Assembly: GCF_009496005.1 (NCBI RefSeq)
Contig: NZ_WIBF01000003.1
Location: forward strand, 62,001-126,000
From: Tritonibacter litoralis
GTDB lineage: Bacteria; Pseudomonadota; Alphaproteobacteria; Rhodobacterales; Rhodobacteraceae
Reading direction: 5' to 3'
Length of the DNA stretch: 64,000 nucleotides
The position numbers and the translations under genes were made by a program. Positions 34,676-43,587 of the stretch are shown piece by piece. Below the pieces are notes generated by a model. That model was not told where the DNA came from and did no database searches. It saw only the letters and a list, made by a program, of their open reading frames with translations. Positions within the stretch are counted from its first letter, which is position 1. Every line of letters starts with the position of its first letter.

Positions 34676-35593
34676 TTAGAAGTCGAAGCGAACGCCCAGA
34701 TCTGCCAGGGTGTCGCCGTCGGTTTCTTGGCCAACACCGCCGCGCAGAGACACGCCGCCGCCCAAGCTGTGCTTGAAGCCGATACCGTAAACGGTGTCGT
34801 CTGCGTCAACACCGCTGTCTGCGATAACTGCAGTCAGAGTGGTCGCAGAAGAAATGTCGTAGGAACCGGACAGACCGATTGCAACTTCGTTAACCGCGTC
34901 GCTCTCACCAACGGTCAGGTTGTAGCCAACCGGACCCAGGTCGCCGGACAGGCCGATGATCCAGTAAGAAGTTTCAGCCGCGTCGTCACGCTCGCCATAT
35001 ACAACACCAGCTGCAACCGCACCGAAGTCGTAACCGAAGCCGATTTGGTAGTAGGAGTTGTCACCTGTAGAGTCGTTTTCTTCGGTGTAAGAAACCGCAC
35101 CGGTGAAATCACCAACGCTGTAACGTGCTTTAACAACTTGCTGGTCGGTGTCGCCCGCGCCAAAGCCGTTTGCGTCGAAGCCACCAAATGCGTCAGCTTG
35201 TTCAACAAACGCGGTCAGACCAACGCCGTGACCGAAGAAATCAACAACGTCGCCGGAGTCCAGTACGTCAGAAGTCTGACCTACGTCCAGACGGAAGCCG
35301 CCGATGGATGCCCAGAACATTGCTGCGCCAGGACCGTCGCCGCCTGCGCCACCGGTGGAGTTTTCGTCAGACTGCAGACGAATACGGCCACCGAACTCAA
35401 CGCCAGCGTCGGTTTCAGCAGTTGCGGTGATGTTGAAGCGGAAACGCTGCTCCAGGCGAGTTTCTTTTGCGGTGCCGGTTGCGCCTTCATCGTAGAACAG
35501 ACCAAAACGGCCGTAACCACCAAAGCTAACTTCAGCAGCTGCAACGCCAGCGGTGGCGATCAGCGCGGTCGAAGCGAAGAGAATCTTTTTCAT
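34676..35593 (-). CDS. Outer-membrane porin, copy 2
   Basis: A 305-residue porin closely related to the copy downstream. Signal peptide MKKILFASTALIATAGVAAA, first strand EVSFGGYGRFGLFYDEG and the final DLGVRFDF are shared. Differences gather in the loop regions (GFDANGFGAGDTDQQ versus SNGIDEQGFGEDSIDQN) as expected for surface or pore-lining segments. It is transcribed on its own, with a terminator at 34628-34649 before the porin 1 promoter, so the two copies can be regulated separately despite matching leaders. Confidence 0.92.
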   Translation of the reverse strand: MKKILFASTALIATAGVAAAEVSFGGYGRFGLFYDEGATGTAKETRLEQRFRFNITATAETDAGVEFGGRIRLQSDENSTGGAGGDGPGAAMFWASIGGFRLDVGQTSDVLDSGDVVDFFGHGVGLTAFVEQADAFGGFDANGFGAGDTDQQVVKARYSVGDFTGAVSYTEENDSTGDNSYYQIGFGYDFGAVAAGVVYGERDDAAETSYWIIGLSGDLGPVGYNLTVGESDAVNEVAIGLSGSYDISSATTLTAVIADSGVDADDTVYGIGFKHSLGGGVSLRGGVGQETDGDTLADLGVRFDF

Positions 35594-35654
35594 CTTTATC
35601 CCTCGAATTTAGATTTCAGATCCCAAACAGCACGTGCCGCGCTTGTCTGAGTAC
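35594..35654 (-). promoter_or_regulatory. Conserved 5' leader of porin 2
   Basis: On the minus strand GTACTCA, GAAATCTAAA and CGAGGGA occur at the same distances from the ATG as in porin 1, while the bases in between differ. This marks functional leader elements kept after duplication. Confidence 0.55.
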
Positions 35655-36075
35655 TGCTTTCCTATCGCAGTTTCATTTTTTTCGCACAACTCTGTGATCT
35701 AAGATTCAAAATCGAAGGATCCTCATTGGTGCATTGTTGCCACACGTGGTGGTTTGAGAGACACAACCACGGGATGGAATTTCTCATTCTCACAAACCTT
35801 CACGAGAAAGTGCTTTGCATCAAGTGTGATTTATAAGTGCGGAAATTGACTCGCACTGATTCCTAAATGGTGCCTCGATCTCATCTTCATTGCGTGTTCG
35901 AACGTGCATCAGCCCAAACCACCAGGTGTATGGGTCCGCCGGACAAGGGCATCCACGGCCTGGACCTGCGAACTCATGCTGAGCATGTGCAGGAATATAA
36001 AGAATAGGCTTGTTGCGTTGAGCTCTGTTGTCTAGGACTGTTTCGGACCGCAATGAGGAACGGAAACTGCCAAAT
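35655..36075. other. Divergent upstream region of porin 2 and the DUF3576 gene
   Basis: About 420 bases without a credible gene. It should hold both promoters. The palindrome CATGCT-g-AGCATG lies near 35974-35986. A 100-residue minus-strand frame here (35820-36122) overlaps the DUF3576 start and has no recognisable features. Confidence 0.4.
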
Positions 36076-36582
36076 ATGCGTTGGTTTTGGAACATCACTC
36101 TGATCACCGCTGTGACTGTCACGGCTGGCTGTGGCGCTTTTGGACGCGGCGCTGATCGCGATACACCTCGTCAGGAACCCTCTGACCTCTTCTTAGATGA
36201 AGACCGTCTCGCTGAAGAAGGTCTACCGAGCGCCAACCGAACGACGCTGTTTGATGCGTTTGGGCCGACCAAGACGGAACAGACTGTCCAAGTGAACCGT
36301 TATCTGTGGGCCGCATCGCTGGAAGTCCTGGACTTTTTGCCGATTCAATCCGTGGATCCGTTCACTGGCGTTATCCTTACAAACTATGGCACCCCTCCGG
36401 GTGGTGGGCAGTCTTATCGCGCGACCGTTCATATTAAGGACCCCGCTTTGGACGCGCGATCGCTGAATGTTGGCCTGCAAACCCGGAACGGGCGTGCGGT
36501 CAATCCGGCAACCGCCCGCGCAGTGGAAGACGCAATTTTGTCCCGCGCACGCCAACTGCGGATTGCCGACAAAAAACTCTGA
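36076..36582 (+). CDS. DUF3576-domain lipoprotein
   Basis: A 168-residue lipoprotein of unknown function. The signal peptide MRWFWNITLITAVTVTAGC ends in a lipobox with Cys19. The DUF3576 body includes NRYLWAASLEVLDFLPIQSVDPFTGVI and a C-terminal helix AVEDAILSRARQLRIADKKL. DUF3576 lipoproteins are common in alphaproteobacteria upstream of leuS-lptE, which suggests an envelope role. The ATG at 36076 follows CGGAAAC and begins the signal peptide; an upstream in-frame start is rejected. A terminator at 36637-36661 separates it from leuS. Confidence 0.87.
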   Translation: MRWFWNITLITAVTVTAGCGAFGRGADRDTPRQEPSDLFLDEDRLAEEGLPSANRTTLFDAFGPTKTEQTVQVNRYLWAASLEVLDFLPIQSVDPFTGVILTNYGTPPGGGQSYRATVHIKDPALDARSLNVGLQTRNGRAVNPATARAVEDAILSRARQLRIADKKL

Positions 36583-36636
36583 CCGACCACGGCCAAGGTC
36601 GGCACTGGAAACATCAGAAAAACACACGTATTACAG

Positions 36637-36661
36637 CGCCGGGTCACGCACCCGGCGTTTT
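36637..36661 (+). terminator. Intrinsic terminator after the DUF3576 gene
   Basis: The stem CGCCGGGT/ACCCGGCG (36637-36644 and 36650-36657) with a 5-base loop is followed by TTTT. A second weaker hairpin CCGACC/GGTCGG (36583-36602) lies right after the stop codon. Confidence 0.82.
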
Positions 36662-36681
36662 CATGCAAAGGACCGCTCAAG

Positions 36682-39252
36682 ATGTCGCGATACGAAGCCT
36701 CGCAAATTGAAGCGAAATGGCAGGAGGCCTGGGAAGCGGCCTCGATCTTTGAAGCCAAGCGCACGGCTGACAAGCCAAAGTATTACGTGCTGGAGATGTT
36801 CCCCTATCCGTCGGGCAAGCTGCACATGGGGCACGTGCGCAATTACACCATGGGCGATGTGATCGCGCGGTATAAACTGTCGACCGGGCACAATGTGTTG
36901 CACCCGATGGGGTTTGACGCTTTTGGGATGCCTGCTGAAAACGCGGCGATGGCAATTGGCGGTCATCCGAAAGAGTGGACATACAATAACATCGACACGA
37001 TGGTTGAGCAGATGAAACCTCTGGGGCTCTCGCTCGACTGGTCGCGTATGTTTGCCACCTGTGATCCCGAGTATTACGGTCAGCAGCAGTCGCTGTTTCT
37101 CGATTTCCTGGAAAAAGGTCTGGTCTACCGCAAGAACGCCGTTGTGAACTGGGACCCGGTCGACATGACGGTTCTGGCCAACGAGCAGGTCGAAAACGGT
37201 CGCGGCTGGCGCTCGGGCGCATTGGTGGAACGGCGCGAGCTGACCCAATGGTTCTTTAAGATCTCCGATTATTCTGAAGAACTGCTGTCGGCGTTGGACA
37301 ATCTGGAGAACTGGCCGGCCAAGGTACGCTTGATGCAGGAGAACTGGATTGGTAAATCCACCGGCCTTGCCTTTGACTTTACCCTGAAGGGCGCGCCTGA
37401 GGGTTTTGATAAATTGCCCATCTACACCACGCGCGCCGATACTATGATGGGACCGACTTTCTCGGCGATTGCGGCAGACCACCCGCTTGCCAAAGCGCTC
37501 GAAGCGCAAAACCCTGAAATCGCAGCCTTCTGTACCGAAGCGCGCAAACTCGGCACCTCCGAAGAAGCGATGGAAAAGGCCGAAAAGTTGGGGTTTGACA
37601 CCGGCATTACAGTGCTCCACCCCGCTGATCCGACGATAGAGCTGCCGCTGTTTATCGCCAACTTTGTGCTGATGGATTATGGCACCGGTGCCGTCATTGG
37701 CTGCCCGGCGCATGACCAACGCGATTTGGACTTTGCGCGCAAATATGACCTGCCGGTTATTGACGTGTTCAAACCACTCGACAGTGACGAATCGGTTCAA
37801 GACGTAGCCTTTGTCCCTGCCAAGACCGAAAAGGTTCGGTACGTGCATTGGCATGGCGAAGCCGGTACGGAAATCACATGCAAAGAAGCCATGGCACGCA
37901 CCCTCGCGACCTATGAGAAAAATGGCTGGGGCACCGCGCAGACCCAATATCGTTTGCGCGATTGGGGCCTGTCGCGCCAACGGTATTGGGGTTGCCCGAT
38001 TCCGGTTGTGCATTGTGACAACTGCGGCGTGGTGCCCGAGAAGAAAGAGAACCTGCCGATCCAGCTGCCGGACGATGTGTCGTTTGACAAGCCCGGCAAC
38101 CCTTTGGACCGTCACCCGACCTGGCGCGATTGCATCTGCCCCAACTGCGGCAAACCGGCGAAACGCGAAACGGACACGATGGACACATTTGTCGATTCGT
38201 CTTGGTATTTTGCCCGTTTCACTGCGCCCCACTCCGAAACCCCAACCGATATGGCCGAAGCCGAATATTGGATGAATGTGGACCAGTACATCGGCGGGAT
38301 TGAGCACGCGATTCTGCACCTGCTTTATTCGCGCTTCTTTGCCCGCGCGATGCAGATCTGCGGCCACCTGCCTGAAAAATCAATTGAACCGTTTGATGCC
38401 CTGTTCACCCAAGGCATGGTGACTCACGCGATCTATGAAAACGCCGAGCGCAAAGATGAGAACGGCCGCACCATCTATCATTACCCCTCCGAGGTCGAAG
38501 AACGTGACGGCGGCACCTTTGTCAAAAAGACTGGTGAGGAGATCAAAGTGATCCCCTCGGCCAAGATGTCGAAATCCAAGAACAACGTGGTCGACCCGCT
38601 TGCGATCATCTCGGCCTATGGTGCGGATACGGCGCGCTGGTTTGTTCTGTCCGATTCGCCCCCCGAACGGGACGTGGAATGGACCGCATCCGGCGCTGAA
38701 GCCGCCCATAAACATCTGTCGCGCGTCTATCGGATTGCATCCGAGGCGGCCGCGATGGACACCGGCGCGGGTAAAGATGACGAAACGCTTTTGCGGGAAA
38801 TGCACAAGGCCATCCGCGATGTGACCCTGGGGGTGGAGAGCTTTGGCTTTAACGCCTCCATCGCCAAACTGTACGGTTTCACCAATGTTTTGGCGAAATC
38901 CAAGGCAGGTGGTGACGCAAAACGACAAGCGGCCAAAGTTCTGGCACAGCTGATGTCACCAATGACCCCGCACCTGTCCGAGGCGATTTGGGACATGCTG
39001 GGCGGCGAAGGTCTGATTGCCAACGCGCCTTGGCCTGTCGCCGATGAGGCGATGCTGGTCGAAGACACCGTCACCCTGCCGATCCAGATTAACGGCAAAC
39101 GGCGCGGCGAATTGGAAGTCTCCAAAGATCTCGAAAAATCTGAGGTTGAAAAACTGGCGCTGGCCCACGAAGCTGTGCTCAAAGCGCTCGATGGTGGAGC
39201 GCCGAAAAAGATCATCGTGGTCCCGGGGCGCATCGTCAATGTCGTGGTTTAA
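36682..39252 (+). CDS. leuS: Leucyl-tRNA synthetase
   Basis: An 856-residue class Ia synthetase. The HIGH motif is HMGH at 48-51, the KMSKS motif is [12 protein letters not shown] near 628, and the editing domain holds the [11 protein letters not shown] threonine-rich segment near 250. The C-terminal domain ends in [15 protein letters not shown]. Length is standard. The lptE start lies inside its last 14 bases and holA follows with a 4-base overlap, so leuS-lptE-holA form a translationally linked row, as in many proteobacteria. Confidence 0.97.
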   Translation: MSRYEASQIEAKWQEAWEAASIFEAKRTADKPKYYVLEMFPYPSGKLHMGHVRNYTMGDVIARYKLSTGHNVLHPMGFDAFGMPAENAAMAIGGHPKEWTYNNIDTMVEQMKPLGLSLDWSRMFATCDPEYYGQQQSLFLDFLEKGLVYRKNAVVNWDPVDMTVLANEQVENGRGWRSGALVERRELTQWFFKISDYSEELLSALDNLENWPAKVRLMQENWIGKSTGLAFDFTLKGAPEGFDKLPIYTTRADTMMGPTFSAIAADHPLAKALEAQNPEIAAFCTEARKLGTSEEAMEKAEKLGFDTGITVLHPADPTIELPLFIANFVLMDYGTGAVIGCPAHDQRDLDFARKYDLPVIDVFKPLDSDESVQDVAFVPAKTEKVRYVHWHGEAGTEITCKEAMARTLATYEKNGWGTAQTQYRLRDWGLSRQRYWGCPIPVVHCDNCGVVPEKKENLPIQLPDDVSFDKPGNPLDRHPTWRDCICPNCGKPAKRETDTMDTFVDSSWYFARFTAPHSETPTDMAEAEYWMNVDQYIGGIEHAILHLLYSRFFARAMQICGHLPEKSIEPFDALFTQGMVTHAIYENAERKDENGRTIYHYPSEVEERDGGTFVKKTGEEIKVIPSAKMSKSKNNVVDPLAIISAYGADTARWFVLSDSPPERDVEWTASGAEAAHKHLSRVYRIASEAAAMDTGAGKDDETLLREMHKAIRDVTLGVESFGFNASIAKLYGFTNVLAKSKAGGDAKRQAAKVLAQLMSPMTPHLSEAIWDMLGGEGLIANAPWPVADEAMLVEDTVTLPIQINGKRRGELEVSKDLEKSEVEKLALAHEAVLKALDGGAPKKIIVVPGRIVNVVV

Positions 39253-39760
39253 CCGCCGAACACTTATTGCTTTGCCGCTGGCCCTTGTTATGGGGGCCTG
39301 CGGTTTCACACCTGTTCACGCACCAGGCGGCGCAGGTCAAGTGTTGTACGGGAATGTCAGAGTGCAAGCGCCCGAAGAGATCCCCTCCAACAGCGATGTA
39401 GCGGCGTTTTTTCTGGTCGACGCGTTGGAACAGGATCTGGGCCGCGGCGAAGGTGGTATTTATGCGCTGGATCTGAGCGTGAAGCAGACGGTCGAAGGTC
39501 AAGCGATCACCGCCGACAATGACATCACCCGGTTTTCGGTCCAAGGCACCGCAAATTACACCCTGCGTCGTCTAAGCGATGGCGTGGTTGTGACCAGTGG
39601 TGCCGTGGACAATTTCACGGGCTATTCCGCCACCGGCTCGACCGTTGATACGCTGGCCGGAGAACGCGACGCCGAGGAACGGTTGATGCGGATCCTGGCA
39701 GATCAGATCGTCACCCGATTGTTCACCACCGCCGATCTTGGTCCGGTTGGATCTGAATGA
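39239..39760 (+). CDS. lptE: LPS-assembly lipoprotein LptE
   Basis: A 173-residue outer-membrane lipoprotein that plugs LptD. It starts [21 protein letters not shown] with the lipobox cysteine at 21, followed by [10 protein letters not shown] as in LptE. The start at 39239 overlaps the leuS end by 14 bases; the reading frame is open further upstream only as the leuS shadow. The gene position between leuS and holA is the classical lptE place and strongly supports the name even though LptE sequences diverge. Confidence 0.92.
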   Translation: MSWFNRRTLIALPLALVMGACGFTPVHAPGGAGQVLYGNVRVQAPEEIPSNSDVAAFFLVDALEQDLGRGEGGIYALDLSVKQTVEGQAITADNDITRFSVQGTANYTLRRLSDGVVVTSGAVDNFTGYSATGSTVDTLAGERDAEERLMRILADQIVTRLFTTADLGPVGSE

Positions 39761-40785
39761 AACTCTCCACCCGCGAGGCCGAAGGGTATTTTGCCCGACC
39801 AGATGCCGACAAGACCGGCCTTTTGATCTATGGCGCGGATGCCATGCGGGTGGCCTTGAAACGTCAACAAATGCTGGCGGCCCTGCTGGGGCCCGCTGCA
39901 GAAGAAGAGATGCGCCTGACCCGGCTGGCCGGTGCTGATCTGCGCAAAGACCCGGCGCAAGTGCTGGACGCGATCAAGGCGGTTGGCTTTTTCCCCGGAC
40001 AACGTGCGGTTTTTGTCGACAGCGCCAATGATTCTGCCACCCCAGCAATTGTCACCGCATTGGAGGACTGGGTGCCGGGCGATGCTCAGATCATTGTGAC
40101 TGCCGGTCAGCTGAAAGCCTCGTCCAAGTTACGCAAAGCCTTTGAAGGCCACCGTAACGCTTACGCGGTTGGCATCTATGACGACCCACCGTCCCGTAGT
40201 GAAATCGAACGTCTACTGGGAGAGGCCGGTATCCGTGATGTGCCCGGCGACAGCATGTCGGCTTTGGTGGATATCGCCAATGACATCGGGCCCGGTGATT
40301 TTGCGCGGATGGTGGAAAAACTCTCGCTGTACAAGCACAACGACAACGCTCCGCTCCGCCTTGAGGACATTGATGCGGTTGCCCCGCAATCCACCGAAGC
40401 CGCGCTGGATGATCTGCTGAATATTGTCGCCGAAGGGCGCACGACTGAAATCGGACCTGTTCTTGGACGCCTTCAGGCGCAGGGCACCCAAGCTGTCGGC
40501 TTGTGTATTGGAGCGACCCGACATTTTCGCAGGCTTTATACTGTCGCGTCTGACCCCGGCGGCCCGGCCCAGGGCATTGGGCGGCTGCGGCCACCTCTTT
40601 ATGGGAAACGGCGCGATCGAGTGTTGCGGCAGGCGCAGGCCTGGGGCGCAAACCGGCTGGAGACCGCGTTGACCGTGCTGACCGACACCGACCTGCAACT
40701 GCGCTCAGCCGGGCAAACGGCCCCTGCCCTTTCTTTGGTTGAGCGGGCCTTGATCCGTCTCGCCATGCTCAGCCGGGCGCGGTGA
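39757..40785 (+). CDS. holA: DNA polymerase III subunit delta
   Basis: A 342-residue clamp-loader subunit that opens the sliding clamp. Family marks are YGADAMRVALKRQQML near the N-terminus, GQRAVFVDSAND, QLKASSKLRKAFEGH and the C-terminal collar domain (about 215-340). It begins with ATG overlapping the lptE stop (ATGA). The delta sequence is always weakly conserved, but the gene order leuS-lptE-holA removes doubt. Confidence 0.93.
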   Translation: MKLSTREAEGYFARPDADKTGLLIYGADAMRVALKRQQMLAALLGPAAEEEMRLTRLAGADLRKDPAQVLDAIKAVGFFPGQRAVFVDSANDSATPAIVTALEDWVPGDAQIIVTAGQLKASSKLRKAFEGHRNAYAVGIYDDPPSRSEIERLLGEAGIRDVPGDSMSALVDIANDIGPGDFARMVEKLSLYKHNDNAPLRLEDIDAVAPQSTEAALDDLLNIVAEGRTTEIGPVLGRLQAQGTQAVGLCIGATRHFRRLYTVASDPGGPAQGIGRLRPPLYGKRRDRVLRQAQAWGANRLETALTVLTDTDLQLRSAGQTAPALSLVERALIRLAMLSRAR

Positions 40786-40855
40786 CGCTGCGATCTCCTT
40801 GTCACCGCTGAACGGGCACGGCACCATTCCTTCTGAGTTTTATCAGGGGACCATA

Positions 40856-41446
40856 ATGTACAAAGTCATTGGATTTCCACGCACCCGCTGCCTGCGGGTT
40901 CTTTGGGCGCTCGAAGAGCTTGGATTGGCGTATGAACTTGAACCGTTTTTGCCTGCATCAGATGAGGTCAAAGCGATCAGCCCGTCCGGCAAGGTCCCGG
41001 TTCTGATCGAAGGTGACTTCAAACTGAGCGATTCGGTCGCCATCCTGCATTATTTGGCCGACAAACACGGCGGCCTTTTGGCCCCAGCCGGCACGCAGAT
41101 GCGCGCCCATCAGGACGCGATGACCTTCCGCCTGCTGGATGAGTTTGACGCGCTGTTGTGGACCAAAGCGCGCCACAGCTTTGTCCTGCCCAAAGAGCAA
41201 CGTGTGGACGGTGTTTCAGACAGCATTGCCTGGGAGCTGAACCGCAACCTTTATGCTCTGGCGGACACTATGACCGGGCCATTTCTGGTTGGCGACAGCT
41301 TCTCGGTTCCGGATATTCTGTTCACCCATTGTGTGGCCTGGGCCAAGACCGCCAATATTGAAATCACGAACCCGACGATCCTGGCCCATGCCAAAGCGAT
41401 GCGCGAAAGACCGGCGTTTCAGCGGCTGTTGCCATTGCTCAAGTAA
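40856..41446 (+). CDS. Glutathione S-transferase family protein
   Basis: A 196-residue GST with an N-terminal thioredoxin-like domain (GFPRTRCLRVLWALEELGLAYEL, SPSGKVPVLIEGDFKLSDSVAILHYLADK) and a helical C-terminal domain (GPFLVGDSFSVPDILFTHCVAWAK). It keeps the ESxAI-like DSVAI motif for the glutathione gamma-glutamyl group. The class cannot be fixed from the sequence. The ATG at 40856 has AGGGGA 6 bases upstream. Its 3' end overlaps the convergent flavoprotein gene by 28 bases. Confidence 0.85.
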   Translation: MYKVIGFPRTRCLRVLWALEELGLAYELEPFLPASDEVKAISPSGKVPVLIEGDFKLSDSVAILHYLADKHGGLLAPAGTQMRAHQDAMTFRLLDEFDALLWTKARHSFVLPKEQRVDGVSDSIAWELNRNLYALADTMTGPFLVGDSFSVPDILFTHCVAWAKTANIEITNPTILAHAKAMRERPAFQRLLPLLK

Positions 41447-42618
41447 CGCAAAACGCCTTCTCCGGCCCGACGTCCGGTGGCGAAGCAGGCTGTCAACAAA
41501 TAGCCACCGGTGGGCGCTTCCCAATCCAGCATCTCTCCGGCGCAGAATGTGCCGGGGCGGGCTTCCAGCATCAGATCACCGTTGACCGCAGCCCGCTGCA
41601 CCCCGCCCGCGGTTGAGATCGCTTCGTCCAGCGGACGAAGCTGCCAGCCGGTGAGGGGCAGCTGTTTCACCAGGTCGATCCAATCCGTCATCGGCGGCGA
41701 CCTGTCGGTGATCATTTCATTCACCAAAGCCACTTTGACCGCAGGCAACCGCAGTGTTTTCTTGAGCCATTGGGCAAAACGCGCCTTTTTAGGGTCTTTT
41801 GGCAAGGTCTTGGCCAAGACTTCGGACGTGCGATCCGGCACCAGATCCACATGCAATGCCGCCCCAGTCCGCAAGGCGGGCGTCAGCCCGTAAAGACCGC
41901 CGCCTTCCAAACCACGCGCGGATAATACAGCCTCTCCCCGGCTTGAAAGATCACCCGCTTGCCAGCGCACCGATTTAAGTGCTGCGCCAAAATGAGGTGC
42001 CATAAAATCGCTCCACGACAGCGAAAGGGCGGCATTGGCGGGAGCAAATGGTGAGATGGCAACGCCATCCGCCCCCAAAGTTTCGGCCCAAACCCCGTCA
42101 GAGCCAAGCCGCGCCCAACTGCCGCCGCCCAGCGCCAAAACGGTGGTTTTCGCCGTAATCAGATGCGCTCCATCCGGCTTTTCAAACCGCAAGGCATCGC
42201 CTTGCCAACCGGTCCAGCGATACCGCACGCGGCGTTCCACACCCAGCGCATCCAATCGCTCGAGCCAGGCCCGCAACAGGGGTGACGCTTTCATGGCTTT
42301 TGGAAACACCCGCCTGGTGGAGCCGACAAAGAGCTCTTGGCCCAGATCTGTCGCCCAGCGTTGGACCCAATCCGCGTCGACCTGCGTCAGCATCGGTGTC
42401 AGCCAATCCTGTGCGGCGCCATAGTGCGGCAGCAGTTCTTCCAGCGGCTCTGCCTTTGTCAGGTTCAGCCCGGACTTGCCAGCCATCAGGAATTTACGCG
42501 CCACAGACGGCTTTGCGTCCAGCAACAGAACCCGATAACCTGCGCGGGCGATCACCTCGGCGGCCATCAACCCGGCGGGGCCTGCACCAATGACCGCAGT
42601 GTCCCAATGCTGTTCCAT
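41419..42618 (-). CDS. NAD(P)/FAD-dependent oxidoreductase, HI0933/YhiN type (TIGR03862-like)
   Basis: A 399-residue flavoprotein of unknown reaction. It has the Rossmann GAGPAGLMAAEV motif near residue 10, the family-specific VARKFLMAGKSGLNLT, STRRVFPKAMKASPLLRAW and VLALGGGSWARLGSDG segments, and the C-terminal FCAGEMLDWEAPTGGYLLTACFATGRRAG FAD motif. HI0933-family proteins include BaiN-like flavoproteins. The ATG at 42618 is preceded by AGAGGGGCAG; a longer frame upstream is rejected because it runs into the divergent HNH gene region. Confidence 0.85.
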   Translation of the reverse strand: MEQHWDTAVIGAGPAGLMAAEVIARAGYRVLLLDAKPSVARKFLMAGKSGLNLTKAEPLEELLPHYGAAQDWLTPMLTQVDADWVQRWATDLGQELFVGSTRRVFPKAMKASPLLRAWLERLDALGVERRVRYRWTGWQGDALRFEKPDGAHLITAKTTVLALGGGSWARLGSDGVWAETLGADGVAISPFAPANAALSLSWSDFMAPHFGAALKSVRWQAGDLSSRGEAVLSARGLEGGGLYGLTPALRTGAALHVDLVPDRTSEVLAKTLPKDPKKARFAQWLKKTLRLPAVKVALVNEMITDRSPPMTDWIDLVKQLPLTGWQLRPLDEAISTAGGVQRAAVNGDLMLEARPGTFCAGEMLDWEAPTGGYLLTACFATGRRAGEGVLRYLSNGNSR

Positions 42619-42655
42619 CTGCCCCTCTTGCCAGCTGTGTTGGATCTTGCGTGTA

Positions 42656-42979
42656 ATGGAGACCAGCCAGTTTGACGAGCCCCCAATGGATGACCCGATC
42701 TGCCCCCTGTGTGGCCGCCCGATCCCCAAAGGCGTGCCACAAAGCCTGCATCACCTGATCCCAAAGCTCAAAGGCGGCAAAGGTGGACCAACGGTGTTGC
42801 TGCACGACATCTGCCACCGCGAGATCCACGCCACCCTGACCGAGGCCGAATTGGCCCGCGATTTTTCAACCGTGGAGACCCTACGCGACCATCCACGACT
42901 GGCCAAGTTTTTGGCCTGGGTCGCCAAACGCCCGCCCGGGTTCCGTTCCAAAGTCCCGGGCAAGCGTCGGCTGCGTTAA
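42656..42979 (+). CDS. Small HNH-nuclease-like protein
   Basis: A 107-residue protein with an HNH-type fold pattern: CPLCGRPIPKG then LHHLIPKLKGGKGG and ICHREIH. The HH and the CxxxxH pieces are in place, but the middle position that is asparagine in HNH enzymes reads PTVLLHDI, so it is a variant or an inactive relative. The start could also be the ATG at 42686. Its stop overlaps the convergent crotonase stop by 4 bases. No restriction or toxin partner is nearby. Confidence 0.7.
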   Translation: METSQFDEPPMDDPICPLCGRPIPKGVPQSLHHLIPKLKGGKGGPTVLLHDICHREIHATLTEAELARDFSTVETLRDHPRLAKFLAWVAKRPPGFRSKVPGKRRLR

Positions 42980-43587
42980 TGACAGCTTTTTAGGATTTGA
43001 TGGGCGATTGCCGGGTCGGCGGCTAACACATCTGCCATCAGAGCTTTGGCGTCGTCCAACAGTCGCTCGGGCTCCACCACCCGATCCACCAATCCCCAGC
43101 TATGGGCCTCATCCGCTGTAATTTTCTGCCCGGCCGCCAGAATCATTTTGGTCCGGGCCGGGCCAATCAGCGCCTTCATCCGAACTACATCCGAGGGCTG
43201 CGGCAGATAACCAAGCTTCATCACCGGATAAAAGACTTTGGCCGTGGGCACCGCGATGCGCAGATCACAGGCCAGCGCCATACCGTTTGCGCCCCCCGCA
43301 AGCGTGCCGTTCAAGGCAGCAATCGTAAGACCTGGAACGGCCGCAACTGCTGCAGACAGCTCTTCCCACAGGGGAGACACCGCCAGCCCGGCGCGGGCTG
43401 CATCCAGATCCGCGCCCGCGCTAAAGACCTTGCCACGTCCCGTCAGGATTACCCCCCGCGCCTCTTGAGCCGCGCCCATCACCGAGATCAACTCAGCCAG
43501 CATATCCGCCGTCAGCGCATTGGCCTTATCTGGCCTGTTTAGGGTCACAATCCAAAGGCCCGCGTGATCTTGTTCAACCTCGATCAT
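42976..43587 (-). CDS. Crotonase-superfamily protein lacking both hydratase glutamates
   Basis: A 203-residue crotonase-fold protein annotated by family as enoyl-CoA hydratase/isomerase. The oxyanion-hole segments FSAGADLDAA and LAGGANGMALACD are recognisable. However, the two catalytic glutamates of enoyl-CoA hydratase (GGGCE and QPE in the rat enzyme) align with glycine in GGANG and valine in YPVMKLG. It is also shorter than usual (about 255-260). It is therefore unlikely to hydrate enoyl-CoA and may be an isomerase, hydrolase or decarboxylase type. It is coupled to the SDR gene upstream by an ATGA overlap. Confidence 0.8.
   Translation of the reverse strand: MIEVEQDHAGLWIVTLNRPDKANALTADMLAELISVMGAAQEARGVILTGRGKVFSAGADLDAARAGLAVSPLWEELSAAVAAVPGLTIAALNGTLAGGANGMALACDLRIAVPTAKVFYPVMKLGYLPQPSDVVRMKALIGPARTKMILAAGQKITADEAHSWGLVDRVVEPERLLDDAKALMADVLAADPAIAHQILKSCH

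Noticed and set aside
35820-36122. 100-residue minus-strand frame upstream of the DUF3576 gene
   Set aside because: It overlaps the DUF3576 start, has no ribosome site or recognisable feature, and its composition does not match neighbouring genes.
36661-38367. 568-residue minus-strand open frame opposite leuS
   Set aside because: It lies fully inside leuS in the mirror frame, shows no domain or signal, and arises from the codon bias of the true gene.
40091-40651. 186-residue minus-strand frame opposite holA
   Set aside because: Antisense shadow of holA, with high Arg, Pro and Cys content and no motif.
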